The notes beneath the pieces were generated by a model. It saw only the letters and a list, made by a program, of their open reading frames with translations. It was not told the origin of the DNA and made no database searches. A stretch of DNA of 41,802 nt from assembly GCF_025460835.1 (NCBI RefSeq), contig NZ_JAMXAY010000042.1, positions 1 through 41,802 on the forward strand, given 5' to 3'. Shown here piece after piece: positions 15,578 through 24,332 of the stretch. Every line of letters starts with the position of its first letter. Positions within the stretch are counted from its first letter, which is position 1. Made by a program: the position numbers and the translations under genes. The stretch comes from Parapedobacter soli (lineage in GTDB: Bacteria; Bacteroidota; Bacteroidia; Sphingobacteriales; Sphingobacteriaceae).

Positions 15578-16105
15578 ATGAACAACAACGACTACATTGT
15601 CCCGGCTGGTACACGCATTGGCCACGTACACCTGAAAGTGTCTGATTTGGAGCGCTCATTGGAATTTTATTGCGGGCTGCTGGGTTTCGAGCTGACTACA
15701 CGCTATGGTGAGCAGGCAGCTTTTGTATCTGCGGGTGGGTACCACCACCATATCGGCCTGAATACCTGGCAGAGCGAGGGCGCTCCGCCGGCTCCCGCTT
15801 ACGGGGTAGGGTTATACCATCTGGCCATTGTGTATCCCATTAGAAAAGACCTAGCCGCTATCCTCAAGAGACTCGTGGAAGCAGGGTACCCACTGACAGG
15901 TGCCAGTGACCACGGTGTATCCGAAGCTCTTTATTTGGACGACCCCGACAAAAACGGTGTAGAGCTCTATTGGGATAGACCTAAGGCACTTTGGCCGTCG
16001 AAGCCCGATGGATCGCTCGATATGTATACCCGTAGGTTGGATTTACAAAACCTATTGCGCGAGCTGGAACAGGGGCGACCACACACAAAAAAACCTATAT
16101 TATGA
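15578..16105 (+). CDS. VOC-superfamily (catechol dioxygenase/glyoxalase-like) protein
   Basis: A 175-residue vicinal-oxygen-chelate fold protein. It shows two beta-alpha-beta-beta-beta modules: GHVHLKVSDLERSLEFYCGL (start, with metal-ligand histidine H16), GLYHLAIVYPIRKDLAAIL in the middle (second histidine) and YLDDPDKNGVELYWDRP with the metal-binding glutamate. The H-H-E pattern fits extradiol-dioxygenase-like or glyoxalase-like members; the substrate is unknown. I start it at ATG 15578, five bases after a promoter-like motif. The stop overlaps the start of the acyl-CoA dehydrogenase gene by four bases (ATGA), so the two are translationally coupled. Confidence 0.88.
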   Translation: MNNNDYIVPAGTRIGHVHLKVSDLERSLEFYCGLLGFELTTRYGEQAAFVSAGGYHHHIGLNTWQSEGAPPAPAYGVGLYHLAIVYPIRKDLAAILKRLVEAGYPLTGASDHGVSEALYLDDPDKNGVELYWDRPKALWPSKPDGSLDMYTRRLDLQNLLRELEQGRPHTKKPIL

Positions 16106-17244
16106 TATTTGAGCTCACCGAAGAACAACGGATGATACGGGATGCTGCCCGTGATTTTGCCCAGCAAGAACTCAAACCCGGCGTAATTGAGCGAGATGAA
16201 AAGCAACAATTCCCCACAGAGCAGATAAAAAAACTTGGTGAATTGGGCTTTCTCGGGATGATGGTCGACCCGAAATATAACGGTGCAGGGCTCGATACAG
16301 TTTCTTATGTGTTGGTGATGGAGGAGCTCTCCAAAATCGATGCCTCGGCGTCGGTGGTGGTCTCTGTCAACAACTCGCTGGTATGCTACGGCCTGGAGGC
16401 CTACGGCACGGAAGAGCAAAAGGAAAAATACCTCAAACCCCTGGCCGCCGGAATACAAATAGGTGCATTTTGCCTTTCCGAGACCGAGGCCGGTTCAGAT
16501 GCTACGTCGCAGCGTACCACGGCCGAGGATAAAGGTGATTATTACCTAATCAACGGAACCAAAAACTGGATCACTAATGGCAGTACAGCATCTACGTACT
16601 TGGTCATCGCACAAACGGACGCAAGAAAAAAGCACCATGGTATCAATGCGCTCATCGTGGAGAAAGGCATGGCAGGCTTTACCATCGGCCCGAATGAGAA
16701 TAAGTTGGGCATACGGGGATCCGATACACATTCCCTGCTGTTCGATGATGTCAGGGTGCCGAAGACAAATCGGATCGGTGAAGATGGTTTTGGTTTCAAA
16801 TTCGCGATGAAAACGTTGGAAGGTGGCCGCATTGGTATTGCAGCACAGGCGCTTGGTATTGCAGCTGGAGCGTATGAACTTGCCCGCGATTACGCCAAAG
16901 AGCGCCAGACGTTTGGCAAACCCATTGCTAACCACCAAGCCATTCAGTTCAAATTGGCCGATATGGCTACCCAAATCGAGGCTGCACGACTGTTGTGCCT
17001 CAAGGCAGCATGGCTCAAGGACCACGGACAGCCCTATACCCAGGCGGCGGCCATGGCCAAATTGTACGCCTCTGAAGTGGCTATGCGGACCACCGTGGAG
17101 GCGGTGCAGATACATGGTGGCTACGGCTACGTGAAGGAATACCATGTAGAGCGCCTGATGCGTGACGCTAAAATCACGCAGATCTATGAGGGCACCTCCG
17201 AAATCCAGCGTATGGTTATCGCTAGGGAGTTGCTGCACGATTGA
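16102..17244 (+). CDS. Acyl-CoA dehydrogenase (short/medium-chain type)
   Basis: A 380-residue FAD enzyme that oxidises acyl-CoA to trans-2-enoyl-CoA in beta-oxidation or branched-chain amino acid breakdown. The family signature GAFCLSETEAGSDATS (about 125-140) and WITNGS flavin-binding segment are present, as are the ERQTFGKPIANHQAIQFKLADMA helix and VQIHGGYGYVKEYHVERLMRDAKI. The catalytic base is E363 in IYEGTSEIQRM, the position used by short- and medium-chain enzymes. It overlaps the VOC gene by four bases. The chain-length preference is not determined by sequence here. Confidence 0.95.
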   Translation: MIFELTEEQRMIRDAARDFAQQELKPGVIERDEKQQFPTEQIKKLGELGFLGMMVDPKYNGAGLDTVSYVLVMEELSKIDASASVVVSVNNSLVCYGLEAYGTEEQKEKYLKPLAAGIQIGAFCLSETEAGSDATSQRTTAEDKGDYYLINGTKNWITNGSTASTYLVIAQTDARKKHHGINALIVEKGMAGFTIGPNENKLGIRGSDTHSLLFDDVRVPKTNRIGEDGFGFKFAMKTLEGGRIGIAAQALGIAAGAYELARDYAKERQTFGKPIANHQAIQFKLADMATQIEAARLLCLKAAWLKDHGQPYTQAAAMAKLYASEVAMRTTVEAVQIHGGYGYVKEYHVERLMRDAKITQIYEGTSEIQRMVIARELLHD

Positions 17245-17362
17245 AGTGTCGGTTTTTCCATGCTTATGACTTCGGCGCTGTTGCCGTGCATTTAGGGAGT
17301 CCAGCTATTTACGGGATAGCATTGAGGAAACGATTTGAAATGTAAATCAGGGTATCAAAAAA

Positions 17363-18247
17363 TCAAAGAGTCAGGAACTTCTGCCTGTATTCGGTGGGTG
17401 TCATCCCAATGAACGTTTTGAATTGCTTGTTGAAATTTGAAAGGGTATTGAAGCCGGATTCGTAGCAAATCTGGGCAATCGTCTTCGCTTCTTCCGTAGA
17501 GAGCTGCTTACAGGCATTACGGATGCGTAGTTCCGTGAGGAAATATGAGAACGACTTGCTGGTCTTCATCGTAAAATAACGACTGAACGATGTGGGTGTC
17601 ATATTCAGCAATGTGGCAACCTCTTCCAATGTGATTTTGTATTTGAAATGCTTGGCCGCATAGTTATAAACAATATTAATACGGTTTGTTTCGACGTCTT
17701 TCAGCTTGTAATGCACCATGTCGTCATGCAACAGATGGTATTCCTTGCTTTTGGCAAGCAAATTAAATATCCGGAATAAGTGGATGATGCTTTCCAAACC
17801 ATGTAAATGTACGAGTTCGTGCATCAATACTGCTGTTTGGTGGGCGGTATTTCCGTATATTTCCATTCCGCGCCGGATTTTATCCAATAGGGTTTTTAGC
17901 TGATCGAATTCTTGCTTTTCGATCAGCTGACCGAGAGCGGTACCATTAAAATAGATAACCAGCCCACGGCTGACTTCTTCGTTTTGCGGATCGAAATAAC
18001 ACTCGTCGCTGCGCCAAAGGTGTGGGATGTGGGGGCCGAGAAAAGTCAAATCGCCACCATCGAATGGTTTCACCGTATTACCGATGAATTTGGTGCCCGT
18101 TCCCTCCACCACTAAGAAAAGCTGATATTCCGAATGGGCATGCCATGTGGGGTCGAAATGCCTGTCGTGCAGCTCCCGGATAAAGAAGATGTTGGATTCT
18201 GGGATTCTCGTTTTCTGGATGGCCGTTTTTTTTACCACAATATTCAT
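17363..18247 (-). CDS. AraC family transcriptional regulator
   Basis: A 294-residue regulator. The N-terminal half is a cupin sugar-binding domain (HDRHFDPTWHAHSEYQLFLV and FDGGDLTFLGPHIPHLWRSD, with the metal- or ligand-site histidines). The C-terminal 100 residues are the double helix-turn-helix: ITLEEVATLLNMTPTSFSRYF and TIAQICYESGFNTLSNFNKQ then FKTFIGMTPTEYRQKF, a full AraC signature. It diverges from the sugar-metabolism genes starting at 18557 and is the likely controller of them. A good Shine-Dalgarno and a long inverted repeat lie just upstream. Confidence 0.92.
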   Translation of the reverse strand: MNIVVKKTAIQKTRIPESNIFFIRELHDRHFDPTWHAHSEYQLFLVVEGTGTKFIGNTVKPFDGGDLTFLGPHIPHLWRSDECYFDPQNEEVSRGLVIYFNGTALGQLIEKQEFDQLKTLLDKIRRGMEIYGNTAHQTAVLMHELVHLHGLESIIHLFRIFNLLAKSKEYHLLHDDMVHYKLKDVETNRINIVYNYAAKHFKYKITLEEVATLLNMTPTSFSRYFTMKTSKSFSYFLTELRIRNACKQLSTEEAKTIAQICYESGFNTLSNFNKQFKTFIGMTPTEYRQKFLTL

Positions 18248-18255
18248 GATAATTT

Positions 18256-18261
18256 CTCCTT
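18256..18261 (-). promoter_or_regulatory. Shine-Dalgarno of the AraC regulator
   Basis: AAGGAG on the minus strand, eight bases before the ATG at 18245-18247. It supports this start. Confidence 0.6.
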
Positions 18262-18265
18262 GGTC

Positions 18266-18302
18266 ATATTGGCGGTTCTAAAGGTAGTTAAACCGCCGAT
18301 AT
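18266..18302. repeat. 12-bp inverted repeat upstream of AraC gene
   Basis: ATATTGGCGGTT (18266-18277), 13 bases, AACCGCCGATAT (18291-18302). The arms are complementary with one mismatch (G-T in RNA), and the inner seven bases GGCGGTT/AACCGCC are perfect. It could be an operator bound by a dimer or an mRNA hairpin in the AraC leader. Confidence 0.75.
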
Positions 18303-18556
18303 TTCCATTATTGTAAAGAAAATGTTAGCTAATTATCCGCTAATCGTGTTACATTGACATTAATTAGATAAAATACAGTCAGCATTTGTTAATTAATAGG
18401 TGTGCAGAAATTGAGTAAACCATTACCTTAGCAAATACAATTAGTCTGAATGATCGATTAGGCTGTCCCTTATTCGAAAGGCGGCCCAATGCGGTGTTAT
18501 TAAAGGCATAAAAATCTTAAAATAAGTAAACTATATTAAAATAGCATTACCCAGTT

Positions 18557-19423
18557 ATGTCACTGAACGTTAAATTAGGTGTGAGCACGTGGTTGTGGAC
18601 ATCCCCATTCCGCACAGAAGATGCGGCCGGTTTGTTTGAGAAAATCGCCGCATTAGGCTACAACGCTGTCGAAATCGCGGTAGAAGATCCTGCATTGATT
18701 GACATCCCTACGGTAAAGACTGCGTTGGCCGACAACCAGTTGGAGGCAATTATCTGTGGGGCGTTCGGACCGACAAGGGATTTGACGAGCGACGACGAGC
18801 ACCTGCAACGTACCGGCTTGGATTATATCGAGACATGCCTCGACATCGCCGCCGAATTGGGGTCACATTTTTTTGCCGGGCCGATGTATTCGGCGGTAGG
18901 AAAGGCTCGAATGGTGGCGCCGGAGCAACGTGCTATTGAGTGGGAACGAGCGGTAACCAATTTACGTATGGTCTGTGAAAATGCTGCCAGCAGAGGGTTG
19001 GAGATCGCACTCGAGTCGTTGAACCGCTTTGAATCGGATTTGATCAATAACGTGGACGATTTGCTTCGTTTGATAGGGGATATCAATCATCCTGCTGCTA
19101 AAATATGCCTCGATATGTTCCACATGAATATCGAGGAACCGGACCCTGAGGCCGCCATTATCAAGTCGGGTGATAAGCTGATTCATGTCCAGGTATCGGA
19201 AAATTATCGGGGGACCCCGGGCACCGGCAACGCGAGCTGGGATGCTTATTTCCGTGGGCTGACGGCTATTGGCTATCGAGGGGTGGTGTCGATTGAAAGC
19301 TTTACGCCAGCCAATAAGGAGCTAGCTGCCGCGGTGTGCATCTGGCGTGACCTGGCGGAGAGCCAAGATACGTTTGCGAGCGATGGCTATACCTTTTTGA
19401 AAAACTGGGCGACAGGTCGTTGA
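18557..19423 (+). CDS. Sugar (phosphate) isomerase/epimerase, D-tagatose/D-allulose 3-epimerase-like TIM barrel
   Basis: A 288-residue cytosolic TIM barrel of the xylose-isomerase-like superfamily. The metal ligands of the ketose 3-epimerase group are in place: E153 (IALESLNRFE), D186 (ICLDMFHMN), H210 (IHVQVSEN) and E247 (VSIESF). Such enzymes epimerise free ketoses at C3; related proteins act on keto-sugars made by Gfo/Idh dehydrogenases. It is the first gene of a rightward cluster with an oxidoreductase-fold protein, a ThuA/copper fusion lipoprotein and an aldose epimerase, and faces an AraC regulator. The substrate is not known. Confidence 0.9.
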   Translation: MSLNVKLGVSTWLWTSPFRTEDAAGLFEKIAALGYNAVEIAVEDPALIDIPTVKTALADNQLEAIICGAFGPTRDLTSDDEHLQRTGLDYIETCLDIAAELGSHFFAGPMYSAVGKARMVAPEQRAIEWERAVTNLRMVCENAASRGLEIALESLNRFESDLINNVDDLLRLIGDINHPAAKICLDMFHMNIEEPDPEAAIIKSGDKLIHVQVSENYRGTPGTGNASWDAYFRGLTAIGYRGVVSIESFTPANKELAAAVCIWRDLAESQDTFASDGYTFLKNWATGR

Positions 19424-19470
19424 CAAAATTTGTTAGTTACAATAGCAAGAAATAGAAAAAACAAAAAAAT

Positions 19471-20604
19471 ATGAGTAAAAAACCAATTAATGTGGCCATT
19501 GTTGGCTTGGGATTCGGGGCGGAGTTCATCCCTATTTACCAGCAGCATCCTGATGCCAATATGTATGCTATATGCCAGCGGAATGAGGAAAGCCTGAATA
19601 AAATAGGTGATGCTTTCGGGATAGAAAAGCGGTACCGTGATTATGACGAGCTACTGAAAGATGACCAGATCGATGCAGTTCATATCAATACGCCGATACC
19701 CAACCATGCCGAGCAATCGCTAAAAGCCCTCCGGGCCGGTAAGCATGTGGCGTGCACGGTGCCCATGGCCACTACGGTTGAGGAGTGCCGCCAGCTGGTG
19801 GAAGCAACCGAAGAAACCGGGTTGACCTATATGATGATGGAAACCGTGGTATATGCCCGCGAATTCCTTTTCATGAAAGAACTATACGAGAAAGGTGAAT
19901 TGGGCAGGATACAATTCCTAAAGGCCAGTCACCAGCAAGACATGGACGGATGGCCGAATTACTGGCCGGGGTTGCCCCCTATGCATTATGCTACCCACTG
20001 CGTGGGGCCGGTGCTGGGACTTACGCGAAGCGAAGCTGAGTATGTATCGTGTTTCGGCTCGGGGACAATCCGCGAAGAGCTGCATCATTACTATGGATCC
20101 AAATTTGCGGTAGAGAGTGCCCATATCAAATTCAAAGATTCGGATCTGAGTGCCCATGTATATCGTTCGTTGTTCGATACTGCACGCCAATACCGTGAAA
20201 GCTTTGAAGTGTATGGCTCTAAGAAAGCCGTGGAGTGGCCATTGATAGAAGGTAACCCGCTGGTGGTGCATACCGCCAAAAAGCCCGAGCCTGAAATTCC
20301 AGAGGAAGTGGTGTGCCCAGACTATGCTCATCTGTTGCCCGAACCCATTCAGCACTTTACTACTGGCGGCGTGTACGATGAGGACGACAACCAGCACCTT
20401 TCGTTTATCCAAGGCGCGGGCCACGGTGGATCCCACCCTCATTTGGTACATGAGTTTATCAGCGCATTAACGGAGGGCCGGCAGCCTTTCCCGAATGCGC
20501 GGCAGTCGGCCAACATAACCTGCGTAGGTATCTTGGCACATGAATCGGCACTGAAAGGAGGCGAACGTATCGCTTTGCCAGATTTTACCTTGGCGGTCCG
20601 ATAA
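19471..20604 (+). CDS. Gfo/Idh/MocA-fold NAD-dependent protein, GH109-like active site without EKP lysine
   Basis: A 377-residue cytosolic protein with an N-terminal Rossmann fold (VAIVGLGFGAEFIPIY). The family motif EKP is replaced by T96-V97-P98 (GKHVACTVPMATTVEE), so the usual catalytic lysine is missing. Instead it has METVVY (E124), YATHCVGPVLGL (H176) and GHGGSHPHLVHEF. From memory, these resemble the MENCCY, YPTHGLGP and GHGG segments of GH109 NAD-dependent glycosidases. It may therefore be a glycosidase or lyase using a transient 3-keto intermediate rather than a simple dehydrogenase. It sits 47 bases after the epimerase gene. The fold is certain; the reaction is inference. Confidence 0.88.
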   Translation: MSKKPINVAIVGLGFGAEFIPIYQQHPDANMYAICQRNEESLNKIGDAFGIEKRYRDYDELLKDDQIDAVHINTPIPNHAEQSLKALRAGKHVACTVPMATTVEECRQLVEATEETGLTYMMMETVVYAREFLFMKELYEKGELGRIQFLKASHQQDMDGWPNYWPGLPPMHYATHCVGPVLGLTRSEAEYVSCFGSGTIREELHHYYGSKFAVESAHIKFKDSDLSAHVYRSLFDTARQYRESFEVYGSKKAVEWPLIEGNPLVVHTAKKPEPEIPEEVVCPDYAHLLPEPIQHFTTGGVYDEDDNQHLSFIQGAGHGGSHPHLVHEFISALTEGRQPFPNARQSANITCVGILAHESALKGGERIALPDFTLAVR

Positions 20605-20691
20605 CAATCGGCATAGGCTAAGCGAAAAATGCCGTCGATTTAATGAAAGCACAGCTTGTTATAAATCAATAAACGTCGTTCAAACAATAAA

Positions 20692-23600
20692 ATGAAAAGA
20701 TTAATTAACCTATTGGTGTTGGCCACAGTGCCGCTGTTTTTTTTGAACTGCGGTGGCCAGCACAGTGATGATGGGCCGAGGCGGTTGGAGCTGTTTTTTC
20801 TTGGCCATGCCAGCAAGCACCACGATTCAGAGTTACTGGCCGGCATTTTGGCCCAAGCGTATTTCCCTGAAGGGATCAACATCACCTACTCTGTAGATCC
20901 CGAGGATTTGACACGGAAAGACCTCCATCGGTACGATGGACTGATTCTTTATGCTAACCACGATTCTATCAGTGCGGGCCAGGAAAAGGCATTGTTAGAC
21001 TATGTGGCCTCGGGTAAGGGATTCATCCCCCTACACTCGGCCTCCTACTGCTTCCGTAATTCGCCGGAGGTTGTAGCGCTGATTGGCGGACAGTTCAAAA
21101 GTCATGGAGGTGGAGCATTTTCAGCAGAAATTGTGAAACCCGAACACCCCGCAATGGAGGGCGTGACCCGGTTTGAGACCGAATGGGATGAGACGTATGT
21201 GCACGACCATATCGCAGATGATATTGAAGTGTTGATGGAGCGGGTGGACAGCACGGGCCGTGAACCCTATACTTGGGTGAAGGAATATGGGAAAGGCCGG
21301 GTGTTTTATACCGCTTTCGGACATGACGAGCGAACGTTCCGTAATCCCGGATTCCTCCAACTGGTTAAAAGTGGTATTCGATGGGCGGTAGGTGAAGAGG
21401 CGGTGCAGCGGATGGATGCCTATACCGTTGCCCAGCCACAGTACGAAGAAGGACGTATGCCAAACTACGAGCGCCGCGACCCGCCACCGCGCTACCAGCT
21501 ACCGTTGAGTGCGGAAGAATCGCAAACACTGATCCAGGTACCGGTCGGCTTCAAATTGGAGCTGTTTGCCAGTGAACCCGATATCAGGAAACCCATCGCC
21601 ATGGAATGGGACGAGCGAGGTAGGCTGTGGGTTGTGGAAACGGTCGATTACCCCAATACGGTACGGAATGACAACAGCGAGGGCGACGATCGCATTACGA
21701 TTTGCGAAGACACCGACGGCGATGGTAAAGCAGATAAATTCACGGTTTTTGCTGAAGGGCTGAATATTCCTACGTCTTTTACTTTCGCCAATGGTGGTAT
21801 CATCGTTGCACAGGCACCCCACTTTCTATTTCTCAAAGACACCGATGGGGACGACAAGGCTGATGTACGCGAAGTACTGATCGACGGCTGGGGCACTTAC
21901 GATACCCACGCGGGTCCATCGCACCTACAGTATGGATTGGATAACAAGATATGGGGAACCGTAGGTTACTCCGGATTTGAGGGAACCATCGGCGGCCAGC
22001 CGTTCCGGTTTGGTGCCGGGGTTTATCAGTTCGATCCCAGCGCGGAGCACTTCGAATTTTTGGGTAATACCACCAATAATACGTGGGGGCTTGGCTTTTC
22101 GGAAGAGTTTGATGTGTTTATATCAACAGCCAATAATGAGCATAGCGACTTCTTCGCTATTCCTGCACGATATTATGAAAAAGCAAATCTGCGTGAGCGG
22201 GGTATCGAAAAAATTGATGGGCATTATGCTATGCACGTACTCACCAAGGAGTTGAGGCAAGTAGACGTACATGGTGGGTTTACCGCAGCGGCGGGGCATA
22301 GCTTATATACAGCGCGGGCGTTTCCGCAGGAGTACTGGAACCGGGTGGCTTTCATCTCCGAGCCTACGGGTAGGCTGGTGCACCGACATGTGCTTGAGCA
22401 AGTGGGGGCTGGCTTTAAAGAGAAAGGTGATGGCTGGAATATGGTAGCGAGTTCCGACAACTGGTTTGGCCCGGTTGCTGCCAAGGTGGGACCGGATGGA
22501 TCCCTTTGGATTTTAGACTGGTATAATTTCATTATCCAGCACAACCCCACGCCCGATGGTTTCGAAAATGGGGAAGGTAACGCATATATCGACCCTCTAC
22601 GGGATAATACCAAGGGGCGTATCTACCGGTTGGTGCATGAAGATGCCAAACGGTATAAGCCCGTGAAGTTAACCCCCGAACGCCCGCGTTCATTGGTTGA
22701 CGCACTCCAGAATGACAACATGTTCTGGCGGCTTACGGCCCAACGGCTATTGGTCGAGTCGGGTGATACGGAAGTAGCCGGTAACCTGTATCGGCTAATC
22801 CGCGATGAATCCGTAGATGCCGTGAATACCAACGGGCCGGCGGTACACGCGATATGGACCTTGCACGGATTAGGTTTACTCGATGGTTCCGACGAGGAGA
22901 GCTTGGATGTGGTCATCGGGGCATTGAAGCATCCCGCGGCTGGTGTTCGTCGGGCCGCTGTACAAACGCTGCCCATAAACCAAGGCAATGTGACTCAGCA
23001 GTTGATCGCATCAGGCGCTACGAACGACCCCGACTTGCGGGTGCGCCTAGCTGCGTTCCTCGCACTGTCGGATGCGGCACCCTCGGTCGAAATCGGTAAG
23101 CTCATCTTCGATGCCGTAAAGCAACCCGAGAACATCCAAGATAAATGGATCTCTCACGCCCTGCTTATTGCTGGCGCTGTGCACCGACAAGCGTTCATGG
23201 GCGAGTACCACCAACAGATTGGCCATCCCGATCTCTCTAACACGGATGGCTCACTAGCGGAGCGGATATTTGCCGGTAAAAGTATGACGGTGCTTCCACT
23301 GGGTGCCGAACGCGGCGGTGCAGTAGGCGGGCGCCAAATCCCCGATTTTGCCAATCAGGAAGTCAGTTTCGTCACCGAGGTGCGGTCGCCTGAAATGCGA
23401 CGGATATTGGTTGAAGGTGTGCTGGTATCGCAAGGAGATAGCCGGAATGGATATGCTGTGTATATGAAAGACGGTAAGGTAAACTTCCAAGTAAACCAGA
23501 ACGGTCACAAAACGATTATCCAATCGACCGACGAGCTGCCCGGCGAATTTAAGGTGAAAGCTTCGTTGCTCACGGGCGGCAAAATGAGCCTATCTATCGA

Positions 23601-24201
23601 CAATAAGCAGGTTGCCGAGGGCAATACACTGGGGCTGTTCCCGAAAGTGCCCGACGGGGTCATCCGGGTGGCGCATAATCGGCGGCAGCAGTGGGGTACG
23701 GATGAACTGCTCCCCAACGTTGGCGACTATCCCGATGACTTCCATTTTACGGGTGAATTGGTAAATACAAGACTCGTAGTGGTCAACCTGCATACGACCG
23801 ATGAGGGCGAGACTGTGGTAGCCGACAATACGATTACCATCAAGGCCGTCATTGGTGAGATGAAATACGATGTGACCAATTTCACTGCCAAGACAGGGCA
23901 AACGCTGAAGATTATCTTTGAGAACCCTGACCACATGCAGCACAACCTGTTGATATTGAAGCCGGGCAGCTTGGAGAAGGTGGGTGAGGCTGCCGATGCG
24001 CTGGCCAAACAGCCCAATGGCGTCGAGATGCAGTATATCCCTACGACTTCAGATGTATTGTTCAGCACGCCGCTTGTCAACCCAGACGAGAGCTACGAAC
24101 TGACGTTGACGGTGCCGGATACACCGGGCGAATATCCTTATGTATGTACTTTCCCGGGCCATTGGCGTATTATGCACGGCATAATGAAGGTAACGAGGTA
24201 A
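20692..24201 (+). CDS. Multidomain lipoprotein: ThuA, dehydrogenase-type propeller, HEAT-like repeats, beta domain, blue-copper domain
   Basis: A 1169-residue exported lipoprotein (lipobox FFLNC, Cys20). Domains in order: ThuA-like amidotransferase-type fold (about 30-240, FLGHASKHHDSELLAGIL and PLHSASYCFRN); membrane-bound dehydrogenase-type propeller (about 283-650, starting VPVGFKLELFASEPDIRKP) with two calcium-type loops, D340-D342-D344-D348 and D383-D385-D387-D391; helical HEAT-like repeats (about 660-840); a concanavalin-like beta region (about 880-1040); and a cupredoxin domain (about 1045-1169). The copper ligands are H1084, C1152, H1157 and M1161 (YVCTFPGHWRIM). No CxxCH haem motif occurs. 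It probably oxidises or processes sugar derivatives at the periplasmic face, passing electrons to copper. Function is inferred. Confidence 0.88.
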   Translation: MKRLINLLVLATVPLFFLNCGGQHSDDGPRRLELFFLGHASKHHDSELLAGILAQAYFPEGINITYSVDPEDLTRKDLHRYDGLILYANHDSISAGQEKALLDYVASGKGFIPLHSASYCFRNSPEVVALIGGQFKSHGGGAFSAEIVKPEHPAMEGVTRFETEWDETYVHDHIADDIEVLMERVDSTGREPYTWVKEYGKGRVFYTAFGHDERTFRNPGFLQLVKSGIRWAVGEEAVQRMDAYTVAQPQYEEGRMPNYERRDPPPRYQLPLSAEESQTLIQVPVGFKLELFASEPDIRKPIAMEWDERGRLWVVETVDYPNTVRNDNSEGDDRITICEDTDGDGKADKFTVFAEGLNIPTSFTFANGGIIVAQAPHFLFLKDTDGDDKADVREVLIDGWGTYDTHAGPSHLQYGLDNKIWGTVGYSGFEGTIGGQPFRFGAGVYQFDPSAEHFEFLGNTTNNTWGLGFSEEFDVFISTANNEHSDFFAIPARYYEKANLRERGIEKIDGHYAMHVLTKELRQVDVHGGFTAAAGHSLYTARAFPQEYWNRVAFISEPTGRLVHRHVLEQVGAGFKEKGDGWNMVASSDNWFGPVAAKVGPDGSLWILDWYNFIIQHNPTPDGFENGEGNAYIDPLRDNTKGRIYRLVHEDAKRYKPVKLTPERPRSLVDALQNDNMFWRLTAQRLLVESGDTEVAGNLYRLIRDESVDAVNTNGPAVHAIWTLHGLGLLDGSDEESLDVVIGALKHPAAGVRRAAVQTLPINQGNVTQQLIASGATNDPDLRVRLAAFLALSDAAPSVEIGKLIFDAVKQPENIQDKWISHALLIAGAVHRQAFMGEYHQQIGHPDLSNTDGSLAERIFAGKSMTVLPLGAERGGAVGGRQIPDFANQEVSFVTEVRSPEMRRILVEGVLVSQGDSRNGYAVYMKDGKVNFQVNQNGHKTIIQSTDELPGEFKVKASLLTGGKMSLSIDNKQVAEGNTLGLFPKVPDGVIRVAHNRRQQWGTDELLPNVGDYPDDFHFTGELVNTRLVVVNLHTTDEGETVVADNTITIKAVIGEMKYDVTNFTAKTGQTLKIIFENPDHMQHNLLILKPGSLEKVGEAADALAKQPNGVEMQYIPTTSDVLFSTPLVNPDESYELTLTVPDTPGEYPYVCTFPGHWRIMHGIMKVTR

Positions 24202-24286
24202 TTCGTGGCAAGTGGACAGATGCAATTTTGGGGGCTGGTATTTAAGAAAAATCGTGGACTATTATTTTATGTGCTGATTTTCCTTC

Positions 24287-24294
24287 TATCTTTG
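24287..24294 (+). promoter_or_regulatory. Possible -7 element for the aldose epimerase gene
   Basis: TATCTTTG matches TAnnTTTG, 38 bases before the ATG at 24333, in a 131-base gap after the fusion gene. No clear -33 element. It suggests galM can be transcribed separately from the genes before it. Confidence 0.35.
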
Positions 24295-24332
24295 TGCGTA
24301 TAGGCATTATTAACCCAATTTAAAATATAATA

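Larger units (their letters stand above)
18248..18556. other. Divergent intergenic region between AraC gene and sugar cluster
   Basis: 309 bases without a gene. It contains the AraC Shine-Dalgarno (18256-18261), an imperfect inverted repeat (18266-18302) and several TTAATTA-type stretches (around 18357-18365 and 18388-18395). I found no exact TTTG/TAnnTTTG promoter on either strand, although TACCTTAG near 18425 is close to the -7 consensus. Regulation by the AraC protein is expected here. Confidence 0.6.
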
